Origin: Alphaproteobacteria bacterium
GTDB lineage: Bacteria; Pseudomonadota; Alphaproteobacteria; RF32; CAG-239
DNA: 63,938 nucleotides
Assembly: GCA_017444525.1 (NCBI GenBank)
Contig: JAFSWL010000019.1
Coordinates: forward strand, 1-63,938
Reading direction: 5' to 3'
In this document: positions 26,849 through 35,354 of the stretch, piece after piece
Position numbering within the stretch: the first letter of the stretch is position 1
Layout: each line of letters starts with the position of its first letter
Notes under the pieces: generated by a model
The model's input: the letters and a program-made list of their open reading frames with translations, nothing else
Told to the model about the DNA's origin: nothing
Database searches by the model: none
Position numbers and translations under genes: made by a program

Positions 26849-27650
26849 CTACTTTTATTAATAGCTGAACAATATGCCGCCCGCATAACCACATTCCCAA
26901 AAGTGTAATCGGAATGGATAGCCACTGTCCCATAGTTAAACCCAACCACAAAAATCCCAACTGTGCATCAGGTTCTCGATATTGTTCAACAACTAAACGA
27001 CAAAGCGCATATCCAAGCAAAAACATCCCAGATATAAAACCGGTATGTTCACGGCACCACTTGTTGCGCCACATAAAATTCAGCACCGCAAACAAACATA
27101 TCCCCTCAAGACATGCCTCATAAATCTGCGACGGATGCCGCGGCAAATATCCTCCGCGCGGAAAACGTACTGCCCATGCCACATCAGTTACACGTCCCCA
27201 AAGCTCATCATTAATAAAATTAGCCAATCTGCCTAAGAATATACCTACCGGAACTACAGGTGACACCAAATCAGTTAATTTCAAAAACGGGTATTTTATC
27301 ATTTTTGCAAAAATAAACAGGGCGACGATTACTCCGATTATGCCGCCGTGAAAAGACATCCCGCCATGCCAAATCGCCAGCATCTCCCACGGATTCTGCA
27401 AATATTGTGCTCCGTTATAAAACAGGATATAGCCGATTCGACCGCCGAGAATAATTCCAAGTGTGACAGCAAATGCCGCATCTTCACAATTTTGTTTTGT
27501 CAGCCCGAGATTATATTTTTTAATTCTGACGGAGGCTAGCCACCACCCGAACAAAATACCTAACAAATAAGCCATGGAATACCACCTGACCGCTATCGGC
27601 CCGATTGAAAAGAATATCGGTGATATTTCCGGATATGCCAAACCAACCAT
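26832..27650 (-). CDS. lgt: prolipoprotein diacylglyceryl transferase
   Basis: Lgt is an inner-membrane enzyme that transfers diacylglycerol from phosphatidylglycerol to the lipobox Cys of prolipoproteins. The 272-residue protein has about seven helices. Conserved blocks are GGRIGYILFY, WHGGMSFHGGIIG with the essential His, and the Lgt signature GRLANFINDELWGR near residue 140. The C-terminal YREPDAQLGF is also typical. The start is ATG with weak upstream GGGG. It serves the several lipoproteins seen in this window. Confidence 0.95.
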   Translation of the reverse strand: MVGLAYPEISPIFFSIGPIAVRWYSMAYLLGILFGWWLASVRIKKYNLGLTKQNCEDAAFAVTLGIILGGRIGYILFYNGAQYLQNPWEMLAIWHGGMSFHGGIIGVIVALFIFAKMIKYPFLKLTDLVSPVVPVGIFLGRLANFINDELWGRVTDVAWAVRFPRGGYLPRHPSQIYEACLEGICLFAVLNFMWRNKWCREHTGFISGMFLLGYALCRLVVEQYREPDAQLGFLWLGLTMGQWLSIPITLLGMWLCGRHIVQLLIKVVKQRR

Positions 27651-27885
27651 TTTGTCCCCCTTACAACGAATTGCTTAAAAGTATATTAAGAAAAAACAGA
27701 TAATCCACATATAAAAAATTATTATAAACACCTTTATTTTTAACCATCTGAAAAAACACATTTTTTTCTGATGAATTTAAAAAAAATTTTTTTTATGTGC
27801 AAAAAAAGGAAAAGTTAACGTTAAAAATTGAATTTTATCGAAAAATTATATCATCATTAATTTAATCAATGACAGGAAAAAGTAA

Positions 27886-28362
27886 ATGCTGGCAGAAAAT
27901 TTATATAACTTCAATCCCATTGACGATATTGAGTATCTGTTTGCCGAACGGCAGCATTCCACCGAACGCCGTAACAATCATGAAGTTGTGGTAGAAATAT
28001 CCGGAAAGTGGGATAATATGCTGTTTTTCTTTGCTTGGGAAGAAGATATGCATTGTCTGCATATTTCTTGCCTTATCAATCTTGAGCCGGAAAATATTTA
28101 TACACCGAGCATTTTTGAGTTATTAGCACTGCTGAATGAAGATTTGTGGGTGGGATATTTTTCTTATTGGGAAGAAATGCAAATGCCCGTATTCAAGCAT
28201 TCCGTCATTATTGATGAGAAAGACACAAACATTCTGCCTAAACTGCAGCAAATTCTCGATATTGCCATTACCGAATGTGAACGAGCCTATCCGATTTTTC
28301 ATGCTGTATTCAAACAAAACATCAGTCCGCGCAAAGCTCTGATGCCGACGGTTCTGATGTAA
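27886..28362 (+). CDS. YbjN domain-containing protein
   Basis: This 158-residue cytoplasmic protein belongs to the alphaproteobacterial YbjN-like family, with VVVEISGKWDNMLFFFAWEEDMHCLHISCLINL near 36 and LLALLNEDLWVGYFSYWEEMQMPVFKHSVI near 85. The family resembles secretion-chaperone folds and its molecular role is not settled. The 3' end overlaps the convergent thioesterase gene by 41 bp. The 235 bp upstream are very AT-rich with no clear promoter. Confidence 0.8.
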   Translation: MLAENLYNFNPIDDIEYLFAERQHSTERRNNHEVVVEISGKWDNMLFFFAWEEDMHCLHISCLINLEPENIYTPSIFELLALLNEDLWVGYFSYWEEMQMPVFKHSVIIDEKDTNILPKLQQILDIAITECERAYPIFHAVFKQNISPRKALMPTVLM

Positions 28363-29101
28363 TTTCACGCCATTTTATCAGACATTTGGCTAATTCATCC
28401 CCGCTTTTTTCATCGCGGATAATATGCATACTCTCTGCCTGGTTTTGTTTTGTTTCCACACGGATTTTCTCACCGAAAAGCGCTTCTTTTTTAAAGTTCA
28501 GCTCAATCTCGGTTGGCAAGTGCGACATACGATATTTACTGTCCGTACTTTCACTAGCCCAAACCGGATACACTGCATTGTTGACATGATTATTGACATC
28601 AATATCATCAAAACGCACCGCAAATTCTTTTATAAAGTCCGGATTCTCAATTTCAGGCAGTTTATGAAAATCTTCATTCATAACCCTCTCGTCCAAAAAA
28701 TGATATTCCGGAAAATATTTACTTAAAGCTACCGGACGACGCCGTTCATAATCTATTAGTACCCATTGACTCGAGGCACACGCAATAACATTACCTTCTT
28801 TATCTTTTATATTAAAATTACGCACTGCACCCCATAATTTGCCTGCTGCCGGCCAGGTTTCTATAATAAAATGTTCATCGATTTGCGGCAATCTTTTAAT
28901 TTTTATTAAATAGTTAGAGCCGACCCATGTCAGGTTATGTTTATGGCACTCGACGAAGCCAAACCCCAAAGCATCGGCATTTTCACAAGCGATATCTTGC
29001 AAAATATTCATCAATGTCAGAATACGCAAAAAGCCATGACAATCCGCCTCATAGCTTTTTACATTATATTCTTTAGCATATTTAGTAACTTCAATCGACA
29101 T
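28322..29101 (-). CDS. acyl-ACP thioesterase (FatA/FatB-like)
   Basis: This 259-residue double-hotdog enzyme hydrolyses acyl-ACP to free fatty acid. The C-terminal hotdog carries RFDDIDVNNHVNNAVYPVWASE near residue 180, with the conserved Asn-His and Glu positions of the family. The N-terminal hotdog has GFLRILTLMNILQDIACENADALGFG and WVLIDYERRRPVALS. It starts 3 nt after the lytic transglycosylase stop, so the two form an operon. Such enzymes are commonest in plants, Firmicutes and Bacteroidetes, so transfer is possible. Confidence 0.85.
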   Translation of the reverse strand: MSIEVTKYAKEYNVKSYEADCHGFLRILTLMNILQDIACENADALGFGFVECHKHNLTWVGSNYLIKIKRLPQIDEHFIIETWPAAGKLWGAVRNFNIKDKEGNVIACASSQWVLIDYERRRPVALSKYFPEYHFLDERVMNEDFHKLPEIENPDFIKEFAVRFDDIDVNNHVNNAVYPVWASESTDSKYRMSHLPTEIELNFKKEALFGEKIRVETKQNQAESMHIIRDEKSGDELAKCLIKWREITSEPSASELCAD

Positions 29102-29104
29102 TAT

Positions 29105-29713
29105 CTAAAACAATGTATTACCAATCGATAATCCCGCGACCTTATAAGTCTCAAAACGTTTCTCCAAACGGCTGGCATAAATAGCCCCCTCGGCCGAATT
29201 GCCAGAATGATAACTTTCAGCGGCACGCTTCCAGTTGTTACCATTACGCGAATAAAGCGTACGTAAAAACTTCGCACTGTAACGTACATTGTTTTGCGGA
29301 TCCATTGCATCTTCGAGCGAAGAAAATTCCTTACCGTGAAATTTCATATTCACTTGCATACAACCGACATCAATGCTCGTTACTCCGCTGCCAATAAACT
29401 TCTTTGCCGCAGCAATGGCCTCTTCTTTGGTTTTGAAATAATATCCGCGTCCTTTGGCATTAACCGTCCACGGCCAAGCCACATAGGCATTATGAAACTC
29501 ATTCCATACGCCACTTTCCACCGCTGCTATTGTCTGAAGTAAATCAAAACTCACACCGTAGTCGGCACCTGCTTGCTTAGCTGCCGCCAAACAAAGAGAG
29601 CTGTCAGAAACTCGCTCTTTAACCGATGGCATATCAGCATCTTCGTTAGCATAAATAGCACCGCTCAACAATACGCAGACACTAAACAATATAATTGCAA
29701 ACTTATTTAACAC
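29105..29713 (-). CDS. secreted lytic transglycosylase (SLT domain)
   Basis: This 202-residue periplasmic murein-cleaving enzyme has a signal peptide MLNKFAIILFSVCVLLSGAIYA, and the start codon is GTG after AGAGG. The SLT fold begins CLAAAKQAGADYGVSFDLLQTIAAVESG, where the Glu is the likely catalytic acid. IDVGCMQVNMKFH and YNPQNNVRYSAKFLRTLY-like segments (here MDPQNNVRYSAKFL) follow, and AAESYHSGN is the usual C-terminal motif. It belongs to the small SLT type often found near secretion or flagellar genes, none of which are visible here. Confidence 0.88.
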   Translation of the reverse strand: MLNKFAIILFSVCVLLSGAIYANEDADMPSVKERVSDSSLCLAAAKQAGADYGVSFDLLQTIAAVESGVWNEFHNAYVAWPWTVNAKGRGYYFKTKEEAIAAAKKFIGSGVTSIDVGCMQVNMKFHGKEFSSLEDAMDPQNNVRYSAKFLRTLYSRNGNNWKRAAESYHSGNSAEGAIYASRLEKRFETYKVAGLSIGNTLF

Positions 29714-30030
29714 GATGACGTGTAACCTCTTACTGCTGCCGCGATGTCAACAATCTTCCCTTCTTTTAGGAATTTCGGATTGTTTTGCAACCTGATGCCG
29801 ACAACATCGACAGTATTAACCGCTTTTAACCACTTATTAAAATACATTAACAAATCGTTAAACACGAGTCATATAGCATGCCTTTTTTTAAAAATCCAGT
29901 AAAAAACGTATTTTATGCTTAAATTAATCATTAAAATAATGATAACATATTGTTTTTACGAAAATTAATTACACATAAAAATTAATTAAAATGCAGTCTA
30001 TTCATAAAATATTTTATGTAAAAATTCCAT
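29714..30030. other. intergenic stretch between the transglycosylase gene and ssrA
   Basis: It is AT-rich and has no gene that I can support. The leftmost ~170 nt have more balanced base composition and hold the 5' leader of the transglycosylase gene. The rest leads into the ssrA promoter. Confidence 0.5.
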
Positions 30031-30031
30031 C

Positions 30032-30059
30032 TTGATATTTTTAAAAGAAGCTTTATATT
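30032..30059 (+). promoter_or_regulatory. putative ssrA promoter
   Basis: TTGATA (30032-30037) and TATATT (30054-30059) are spaced by 16 nt and lie immediately before the mature tmRNA acceptor piece. Confidence 0.5.
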
Positions 30060-30372
30060 AATAAGCGTCAGGAAACTGACTGTGACACCAGAGACCTTAT
30101 GAAATAGATGCGTCGGACCCGAGGGCAGTACTCGGCACCTCCACCATTTATGGGGGTGAAACAGGATTGACGGTGTATAGTAAAGATATGTGTTGTGTCC
30201 GGTGAGATACCACCGTTATCGGTTCAAATTAAATAAACGCAAATGATAATTTTGCACCTGTTGCCATCGCTGCGTAATGCGGCAAACGCAACAAACTTCA
30301 ATTCTTTAAGCTTTGGTTAGCATAAAGTGGGGCTGAGCCACCTAGCAACAGAACGGCTCGCTTGTTTTTGGG
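30060..30372 (+). ncRNA. ssrA: two-piece (circularly permuted) tmRNA
   Basis: tmRNA rescues stalled ribosomes and tags nascent chains for proteolysis. The acceptor piece comes first and ends CACCTCCACCA at 30146. After a 5-nt spacer the coding piece starts GGGGGTGAAACAGGATTGAC at 30152. GGGGGTG pairs with CACCTCC to form the acceptor stem. The tag frame, from GCA at 30239 to TAA at 30275-30277, reads ANDNFAPVAIAA. This permuted order is the alphaproteobacterial form, and the two mature RNAs arise by processing of the spacer. The outer ends are approximate. Confidence 0.95.
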
Positions 30373-30383
30373 TAGAGGAAAAA

Positions 30384-30848
30384 ATGGTCGATTTTATTAC
30401 TGAATTTAACTATGATGAGTTGGTAGAAAAATCTTTACGTAACGTAATTTACTATGCACTTAAAGTGGTAGAAGAACAGGGCTTACCTGGAGAAAACCAC
30501 TTTTATATTACTTTTCACACGCATTTTCGCGGAGTCATCCTTTCCAAAAATCTCAAAATCCAATATCCAGACACCATGACTATTGTCTTGCAAAACCAAT
30601 TTGATAACTTAACAGTACGCCACAATAGCTTTTCCGTTGATTTAAGTTTCGGCGGGGTTCCGCAAACCATAACCATACCGTACGAGGCAATCACATATTT
30701 TGCAGATCCGTATGCTAAATTTGGTCTGAGTTTTGAACATGAAGATCTCGATGCTTTATCCGCATCTTCCGCCGAAATTAATGATTCACCGCGTCAAGCC
30801 GGAAACGCTGAGGTAATCTCCATTGATAATTGGCGCAAAAAATCATGA
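30384..30848 (+). CDS. sspB: SspB-alpha ClpXP adaptor
   Basis: The adaptor binds ssrA tags and delivers tagged proteins to ClpXP. The 154-residue protein starts at 30384 after AGAGG. The ssrA-binding domain spans about 5-120 (FNYDELVEKSLRNVIYYALKVVEEQGLPGENHFYITF, PDTMTIVLQNQFDNLTV, FGGVPQTITIPYEAITYFADPYAKFGL). A flexible acidic linker leads to a C-terminal tail, EVISIDNWRKK, which fits the ClpX-docking XB motif. It lies 12 nt after the tmRNA and overlaps the RHH gene by 4 nt. Confidence 0.93.
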   Translation: MVDFITEFNYDELVEKSLRNVIYYALKVVEEQGLPGENHFYITFHTHFRGVILSKNLKIQYPDTMTIVLQNQFDNLTVRHNSFSVDLSFGGVPQTITIPYEAITYFADPYAKFGLSFEHEDLDALSASSAEINDSPRQAGNAEVISIDNWRKKS

Positions 30849-31066
30849 TTAAAATATCGGTTTTAATTGCCGGCAGACACGCAACCAGCATAAGTTTAGA
30901 AGAAGAATTTTATGAAGAACTGCTGACTATTGCCGCTACAATGAAAATGAGTCGCAATCAACTCATTACTCTCATTGATCGTACCCGCAATTCCGACAAT
31001 CTTTCAAGTGCTGTCCGCCTGTTTGTTCTGCAATACTATAAAAACAAGTCAGCTCCGCCAAAATGA
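30845..31066 (+). CDS. ribbon-helix-helix domain protein (RHH_4-like)
   Basis: This 73-residue protein reads IKISVLIAGRHATSISLEEEFYEELLTIAATMKMSRNQLITLIDRTRNSDNLSSAVRLFVLQYY. That fits the RHH_4 family: one beta strand with two helices, and NLSSAVRLFVL as signature. It is probably a dimeric DNA-binding protein or a small adaptor. Its ATG overlaps the sspB TGA (ATGA), so translation is coupled. Its 3' end overlaps the convergent trkH gene by 18 bp. Confidence 0.85.
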   Translation: MIKISVLIAGRHATSISLEEEFYEELLTIAATMKMSRNQLITLIDRTRNSDNLSSAVRLFVLQYYKNKSAPPK

Positions 31067-32485
31067 TTTGGTGCAAATCACCAAAATAGTAATAATTTCC
31101 AAACGTCCCAATAGCATGGCAAAGCATAAAATCGACTTTACAGAATCCGAGAAAAAGGCATAATTTCCGTTTGGTCCGATAATATCAATCGCGCCCACCC
31201 CAACATTTGTAATACAAGCCGTAACCGCAGCCAATGATGTACGCAAATTCAAACCGCTGGCACTAACCAAAACCGTTAAACCGAGCAGAGAAATCATAAA
31301 AGCAAAAACATACACAAAAACAGACATTGTTACTTTTTCCGGCATATTAATCGAACCTATTTTCAACAAAGTAACCCGATTCGGTTCGACTGCGGAAATT
31401 GTATATTTCCGCAAAAAAGCATATATCACCTGCCAGCGAAAAATTTTAACTGAACCGGTGGTAGACCCAGTGCAGCCTCCGGATAAAGACAGCAACAAAA
31501 TCACTGCCGGAACCCACTGTCCCCACGCGGTATAATCACATGCCGACAATCCGGTCGTGGTTACAACAGCTATGACCGTAAAAAAGCAATAGCGCAACGC
31601 ATACCACAATGAGTAATCAGAAGTAAAATACATATATCCGCTTAAGCTCAATCCCAAAACCAATACAGATTTCAAAAACACACTGACCTGATAATTGCGA
31701 TCGGGATGCATCCGCCGATAGAGTAAAATATAAAACGTCATCGGTAATGCACCAGTCAGCATAAAAAACATAACTGCAAATTCAATCGCCACACTGTCAA
31801 AGGCGGCGATTGAAGTGTTCTTAGTGGAAAATCCACCGGTTCCGATGGCCGACATAGCATGATTTACTGCATCGAAGACATTCATTCCGCATAAATATAG
31901 AACACCGGTGGCAATCACCGTCAATACTAAATACACAATCACAATTCGTTTAGCGATATAGCTAAATTTAGGCATAAATTTATCGTTTGAATCCGAATTT
32001 TCGTGTTGGAAAATCTGCATACCTCCTATGCCTAAAAACGGTAATAAAGCAACGGCAAAAATAACGATTCCCAAACCGCCTATATAATTGAGCAAAGAGC
32101 GCCATAAAAGCACTGATTTAGGCAATACCTCAACATCGTTCATTATGGTTGCACCTGTTCCGGTAATCCCTGAAGTTGCTTCAAAAATTGCGTCGACTGC
32201 GTTGTCCGCTCCTTCATGCAACAAAAACGGTATGGCAGAAAACAAACACACGGAAATCCAACATACTGCCGTAATCAAATAGCCTTGTTTTAATGTAATT
32301 CTTTCAATTTTTGCGTAATTTGCCAAGAAAAGTGAAAAACCGAAAAACACCGAGATCAAAGCCGCACTCAAAAACGGTGACCAATCGGTGGCTGTTTCAG
32401 CTATATCCAAACCGGCTGGAATCAACATCACCAAACCCAGAACACCCAAAACATATCCGCTTATCATTAAAACCGGCTGCCACAT
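31049..32485 (-). CDS. trkH: TrkH-family potassium uptake protein
   Basis: This 478-residue inner-membrane K+ channel subunit has four M1-P-M2 repeats. Pore loops are visible at IFEATSGITGTGATI, AVNHAMSAIGTGGFSTKN, VVTTTGLSACDYTAWG and AVTACITNVGVG, each with the selectivity-filter Gly. The length is normal for TrkH. It pairs with a TrkA-type NAD-binding regulator that is not in this window. The gene is downstream of the TNase-like gene by 12 nt. Confidence 0.92.
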   Translation of the reverse strand: MWQPVLMISGYVLGVLGLVMLIPAGLDIAETATDWSPFLSAALISVFFGFSLFLANYAKIERITLKQGYLITAVCWISVCLFSAIPFLLHEGADNAVDAIFEATSGITGTGATIMNDVEVLPKSVLLWRSLLNYIGGLGIVIFAVALLPFLGIGGMQIFQHENSDSNDKFMPKFSYIAKRIVIVYLVLTVIATGVLYLCGMNVFDAVNHAMSAIGTGGFSTKNTSIAAFDSVAIEFAVMFFMLTGALPMTFYILLYRRMHPDRNYQVSVFLKSVLVLGLSLSGYMYFTSDYSLWYALRYCFFTVIAVVTTTGLSACDYTAWGQWVPAVILLLSLSGGCTGSTTGSVKIFRWQVIYAFLRKYTISAVEPNRVTLLKIGSINMPEKVTMSVFVYVFAFMISLLGLTVLVSASGLNLRTSLAAVTACITNVGVGAIDIIGPNGNYAFFSDSVKSILCFAMLLGRLEIITILVICTKSFWRS

Positions 32486-32497
32486 TTCTTTTTTGCC

Positions 32498-33484
32498 TTA
32501 TTTGAGTGCCACATTATTAGCAAAACCATGCTGCACCATTTCCCTATTTACAAAAGCACCTTTGATAAAGCAAAGAGCTGTTGCCGCCTCTGTTTGCGCA
32601 GTATAGGCCACAATCTCGCAGCGTAAATTTTTCTTTTCGGTAATTTGCTCTAAATATTTCTTTGCCGAGCGCACATCAAAATCCGTTGCATCGGTATAAA
32701 TTCCATACAAAAACATAAACACATCGCCCACGTACAAACTGTTCGGTCCCAAGATTTTTGCAGGTCCGAACAACACCTCCGGCGTTTCCAAATAAATCAA
32801 TCCTCTGTTTTCGGTAATCTCATAATAGTCCGTAATTTTGCCGCTGTAAAAATCTTCCTTTTGCGGAGCCCTGATTTTCTTTAATATTCGCGGACGCTCG
32901 ATTAAGGGCTTTACAGCGGAGCCTTTGTGTAATTCCGGAACCTTTACGGCTGTTTCCTCTTTCATGGATACAGCTTGTGTATCAATATGGGGTTCTTCCT
33001 TTGTCGAAACTGCCTCATTCTGTTTTTGCCATTTCGACCGGAAACCATTCCCAAACTTAAGCGATTTAGACAATGGTTTATATTTAATTTTTTTAAACTC
33101 CGGCACATTCCATGCCACAAATCTTTTCTTAATACATACCTCGTCTTCTTGTTGCTCGGAATCGGTATTTTCAGCATTCACCATTTCCGACACATTGCTT
33201 TTAATCTGCTCCAACCGCTCATAAATTTCAGCTGCGGCATCATCGGTTTTTTGAGAAATTTCCTTTATCGGAACCAATTTATTGTACCAATAAGAGATAT
33301 GATCAAAGCCTATACCATAATAGAAATGCGCAATTACCAAAAGCGCCAAAACGGCTACAATTACTGCTGCAATCTGCCAAAACTTACGTATCGGAAATGT
33401 AATAAACATAATTACACGATGCATCCAAGCTAAAAACCCACTCAAATGCAAATCGCTGTAACCGCCAATATTTCTTCGCGCCAT
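32498..33484 (-). CDS. membrane-anchored protein with a degenerate thermonuclease-like domain
   Basis: The protein has 328 residues. One membrane helix (about 38-58) is followed by a charged linker and a C-terminal SNase/TNase-like fold (about 240-328). That part shows AKILGPNSLYVGDVFMFLYGIYTDATDF, RSAKKYLEQITEKKNLRCEIV and ALCFIKGAFVNREMVQHGFANNV. The Arg and Glu residues that catalyse in staphylococcal nuclease are not preserved at the matching points, so it probably binds rather than cuts nucleic acid. It lies directly after metG and before trkH. Confidence 0.65.
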   Translation of the reverse strand: MARRNIGGYSDLHLSGFLAWMHRVIMFITFPIRKFWQIAAVIVAVLALLVIAHFYYGIGFDHISYWYNKLVPIKEISQKTDDAAAEIYERLEQIKSNVSEMVNAENTDSEQQEDEVCIKKRFVAWNVPEFKKIKYKPLSKSLKFGNGFRSKWQKQNEAVSTKEEPHIDTQAVSMKEETAVKVPELHKGSAVKPLIERPRILKKIRAPQKEDFYSGKITDYYEITENRGLIYLETPEVLFGPAKILGPNSLYVGDVFMFLYGIYTDATDFDVRSAKKYLEQITEKKNLRCEIVAYTAQTEAATALCFIKGAFVNREMVQHGFANNVALK

Positions 33485-35179
33485 TTATTTTCCTCCGTAT
33501 TTTTCCTGCAGCTCTGCGGCTTTTTCCGGCGTAATCCGCTCAAACAGAGCTTCTCCTGTTTCAAACGGAGTTCCTGCTTTCAGTGCCGTCATTTGCTCGG
33601 CAACGTTAAAGTTTTTCAGTGTTGGCATATCTTCAGGTTTCAAATTGAATTTAGCCAGCATTTTAGCTGAAGTTTCCGGCATCAGCGGTGCACTCAAAAT
33701 TGCATAAATTCGTACCAAATTCAGGCACAAACGCAAAATTGTCGCCGCCCGTTTCTCATCTTCCTTAATCACTTGCCACGGCTCGGTTTTGGTAATGTAG
33801 TTATTGCCCTCAACCCAAATTGCGCGCAATTCCGCCACCGCTTTTCTGAACTCCAACGCGTCCATATATTTGAAATAATCATTGACACGCGCCTGCACGG
33901 CCGCAATCATTTCTTCATCTTCAGCCAACAATTCGCCGCCTTCCGGCACAAAGCTGCCGAGTTTGGAGGCCGTCATCTTCATCACGCGTTGTGCAAAATT
34001 GCCCAAAACTCCGTTCAGGTCCTTATTGATGGTACCGACAAAGCTCTCAAACGTAAATGAAGAATCCGATGCTTCTGGTGCATTTGCCATCAACCAATAG
34101 CGCCAATAATCGGCCGGAAACTCCGCCACCGCATCTTCGGCAAATACTCCTCGATGTTCCGATTTTGAAAACTTACCGCCCTCGAATGTCAGATAACTGA
34201 AGCCTTTAAGATAGTCCACCTTAGTCCAATTTTCACCGGTACCCAACAATGTTGCCGGAAACGTAATTGAATGATACGGCACATTATCTTTACCCATAAA
34301 CTCAACATAGCGCACATCTTTGGCATCAAGCCACCATTCTTTCCAATCGCGTTCGGTCGGTTTTTCATCTGCCCATTGCTTGGTAATGCCGATATAGCCG
34401 ATAGGCGCGTCAAACCACACATAAAACACCTTATTTTCAAAACCGGCTTTGTTTACCGGAAATCCCCATTTCAAATCGCGGGTAATACAGCGCGGCTGCA
34501 AACCTTCTTTCACCCATTTTTTAGCGATAGAATAAGCAACATCAGGCCAAAACGCTTCTTTTGTTTTCAGCCACTCTACCAGTTTTTCCTCAATCTTCGG
34601 CAGGTTTAAAAACAGATGCTTGGTTTCGCGCACTTCCAAGTTTGTACTTCCGGAAACGGTACTGCGCGGATTGATTAAATCAGTAGGTTCCAGAACTTTA
34701 GTACAATTTTCGCACTGATCGCCGCGCGCTTTTTCATAGCCGCAATGCGGACAAGTGCCGGTAATATATCTATCAGCCAAAAACATATTGTCATCAACCG
34801 AAAACACCTGTTTCATTGTTTTTTCGGCGATAAATCCGTTTTTATCGAGCTGTTCGAAAATGTGATAGGTCATCTCTTTATTCTGCTCGCTCGACGAGCG
34901 CCCGAAATAATCAAACGACAGATTAAAATCGGCATAAGTTTTGGCGTGGCGGGCATGATATTTATCGCAATATTCCTGCACCGGCATATTTTCTTTGAGT
35001 GCGCCGACTTCAGAAGCAGTACCATGCTCATCGTTGCCGCAAATGTATAAAACCTCGTTACCCATCATTCGCATATAGCGCGCATAAACATCGGACGGCA
35101 GCAAACAGCCGACCATGTGTCCCAAATGCGGAACGCCGTTAATATACGGTAATGCAGAGGTAATCAGAACTTTAGACAT
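33485..35179 (-). CDS. metG: methionyl-tRNA synthetase
   Basis: MetG charges tRNA-Met. The protein has 564 residues from the ATG at 35179, which follows GGGAG. Class I motifs are HLGH (18-21) and KFSKS near residue 327. A zinc-knob sequence, CPHCGYEKARGDQCENC, lies near 140. The anticodon-binding helical domain follows, and there is no C-terminal Trbp111 extension. The stop is 1 nt before the next gene's start, so metG and the TNase-like gene form a unit. Confidence 0.95.
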   Translation of the reverse strand: MSKVLITSALPYINGVPHLGHMVGCLLPSDVYARYMRMMGNEVLYICGNDEHGTASEVGALKENMPVQEYCDKYHARHAKTYADFNLSFDYFGRSSSEQNKEMTYHIFEQLDKNGFIAEKTMKQVFSVDDNMFLADRYITGTCPHCGYEKARGDQCENCTKVLEPTDLINPRSTVSGSTNLEVRETKHLFLNLPKIEEKLVEWLKTKEAFWPDVAYSIAKKWVKEGLQPRCITRDLKWGFPVNKAGFENKVFYVWFDAPIGYIGITKQWADEKPTERDWKEWWLDAKDVRYVEFMGKDNVPYHSITFPATLLGTGENWTKVDYLKGFSYLTFEGGKFSKSEHRGVFAEDAVAEFPADYWRYWLMANAPEASDSSFTFESFVGTINKDLNGVLGNFAQRVMKMTASKLGSFVPEGGELLAEDEEMIAAVQARVNDYFKYMDALEFRKAVAELRAIWVEGNNYITKTEPWQVIKEDEKRAATILRLCLNLVRIYAILSAPLMPETSAKMLAKFNLKPEDMPTLKNFNVAEQMTALKAGTPFETGEALFERITPEKAAELQEKYGGK

Positions 35180-35302
35180 TTGCTTATAAACTCCCTTAAA
35201 ATTAATCCATACGCGGAGTTTACTTATATTTTCCCAAAATCGCAAGCAAAAAAAGCACTTATCGCGCGGGTTTTTATCGGTTTATTGTCGCGGTAACAAC
35301 AA

Positions 35303-35335
35303 AAAAAACGGCAGATTTTACTTCCGCCGTTTTTT
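35303..35335 (-). terminator. terminator of the LRR gene
   Basis: AAAAAACGGC and GCCGTTTTTT form a 10-bp stem around a loop of about 13 nt, 20 nt after the LRR gene stop. It lies 124 nt upstream of metG and isolates it. Confidence 0.75.
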
Positions 35336-35354
35336 ACCGATAATATTTTACAAA

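Noticed and set aside
30327..30383. Longer sspB start inside the tmRNA gene.
   Set aside because: Those codons belong to the tmRNA coding piece; the ATG at 30384 has a proper ribosome site and matches the family's N-terminus.
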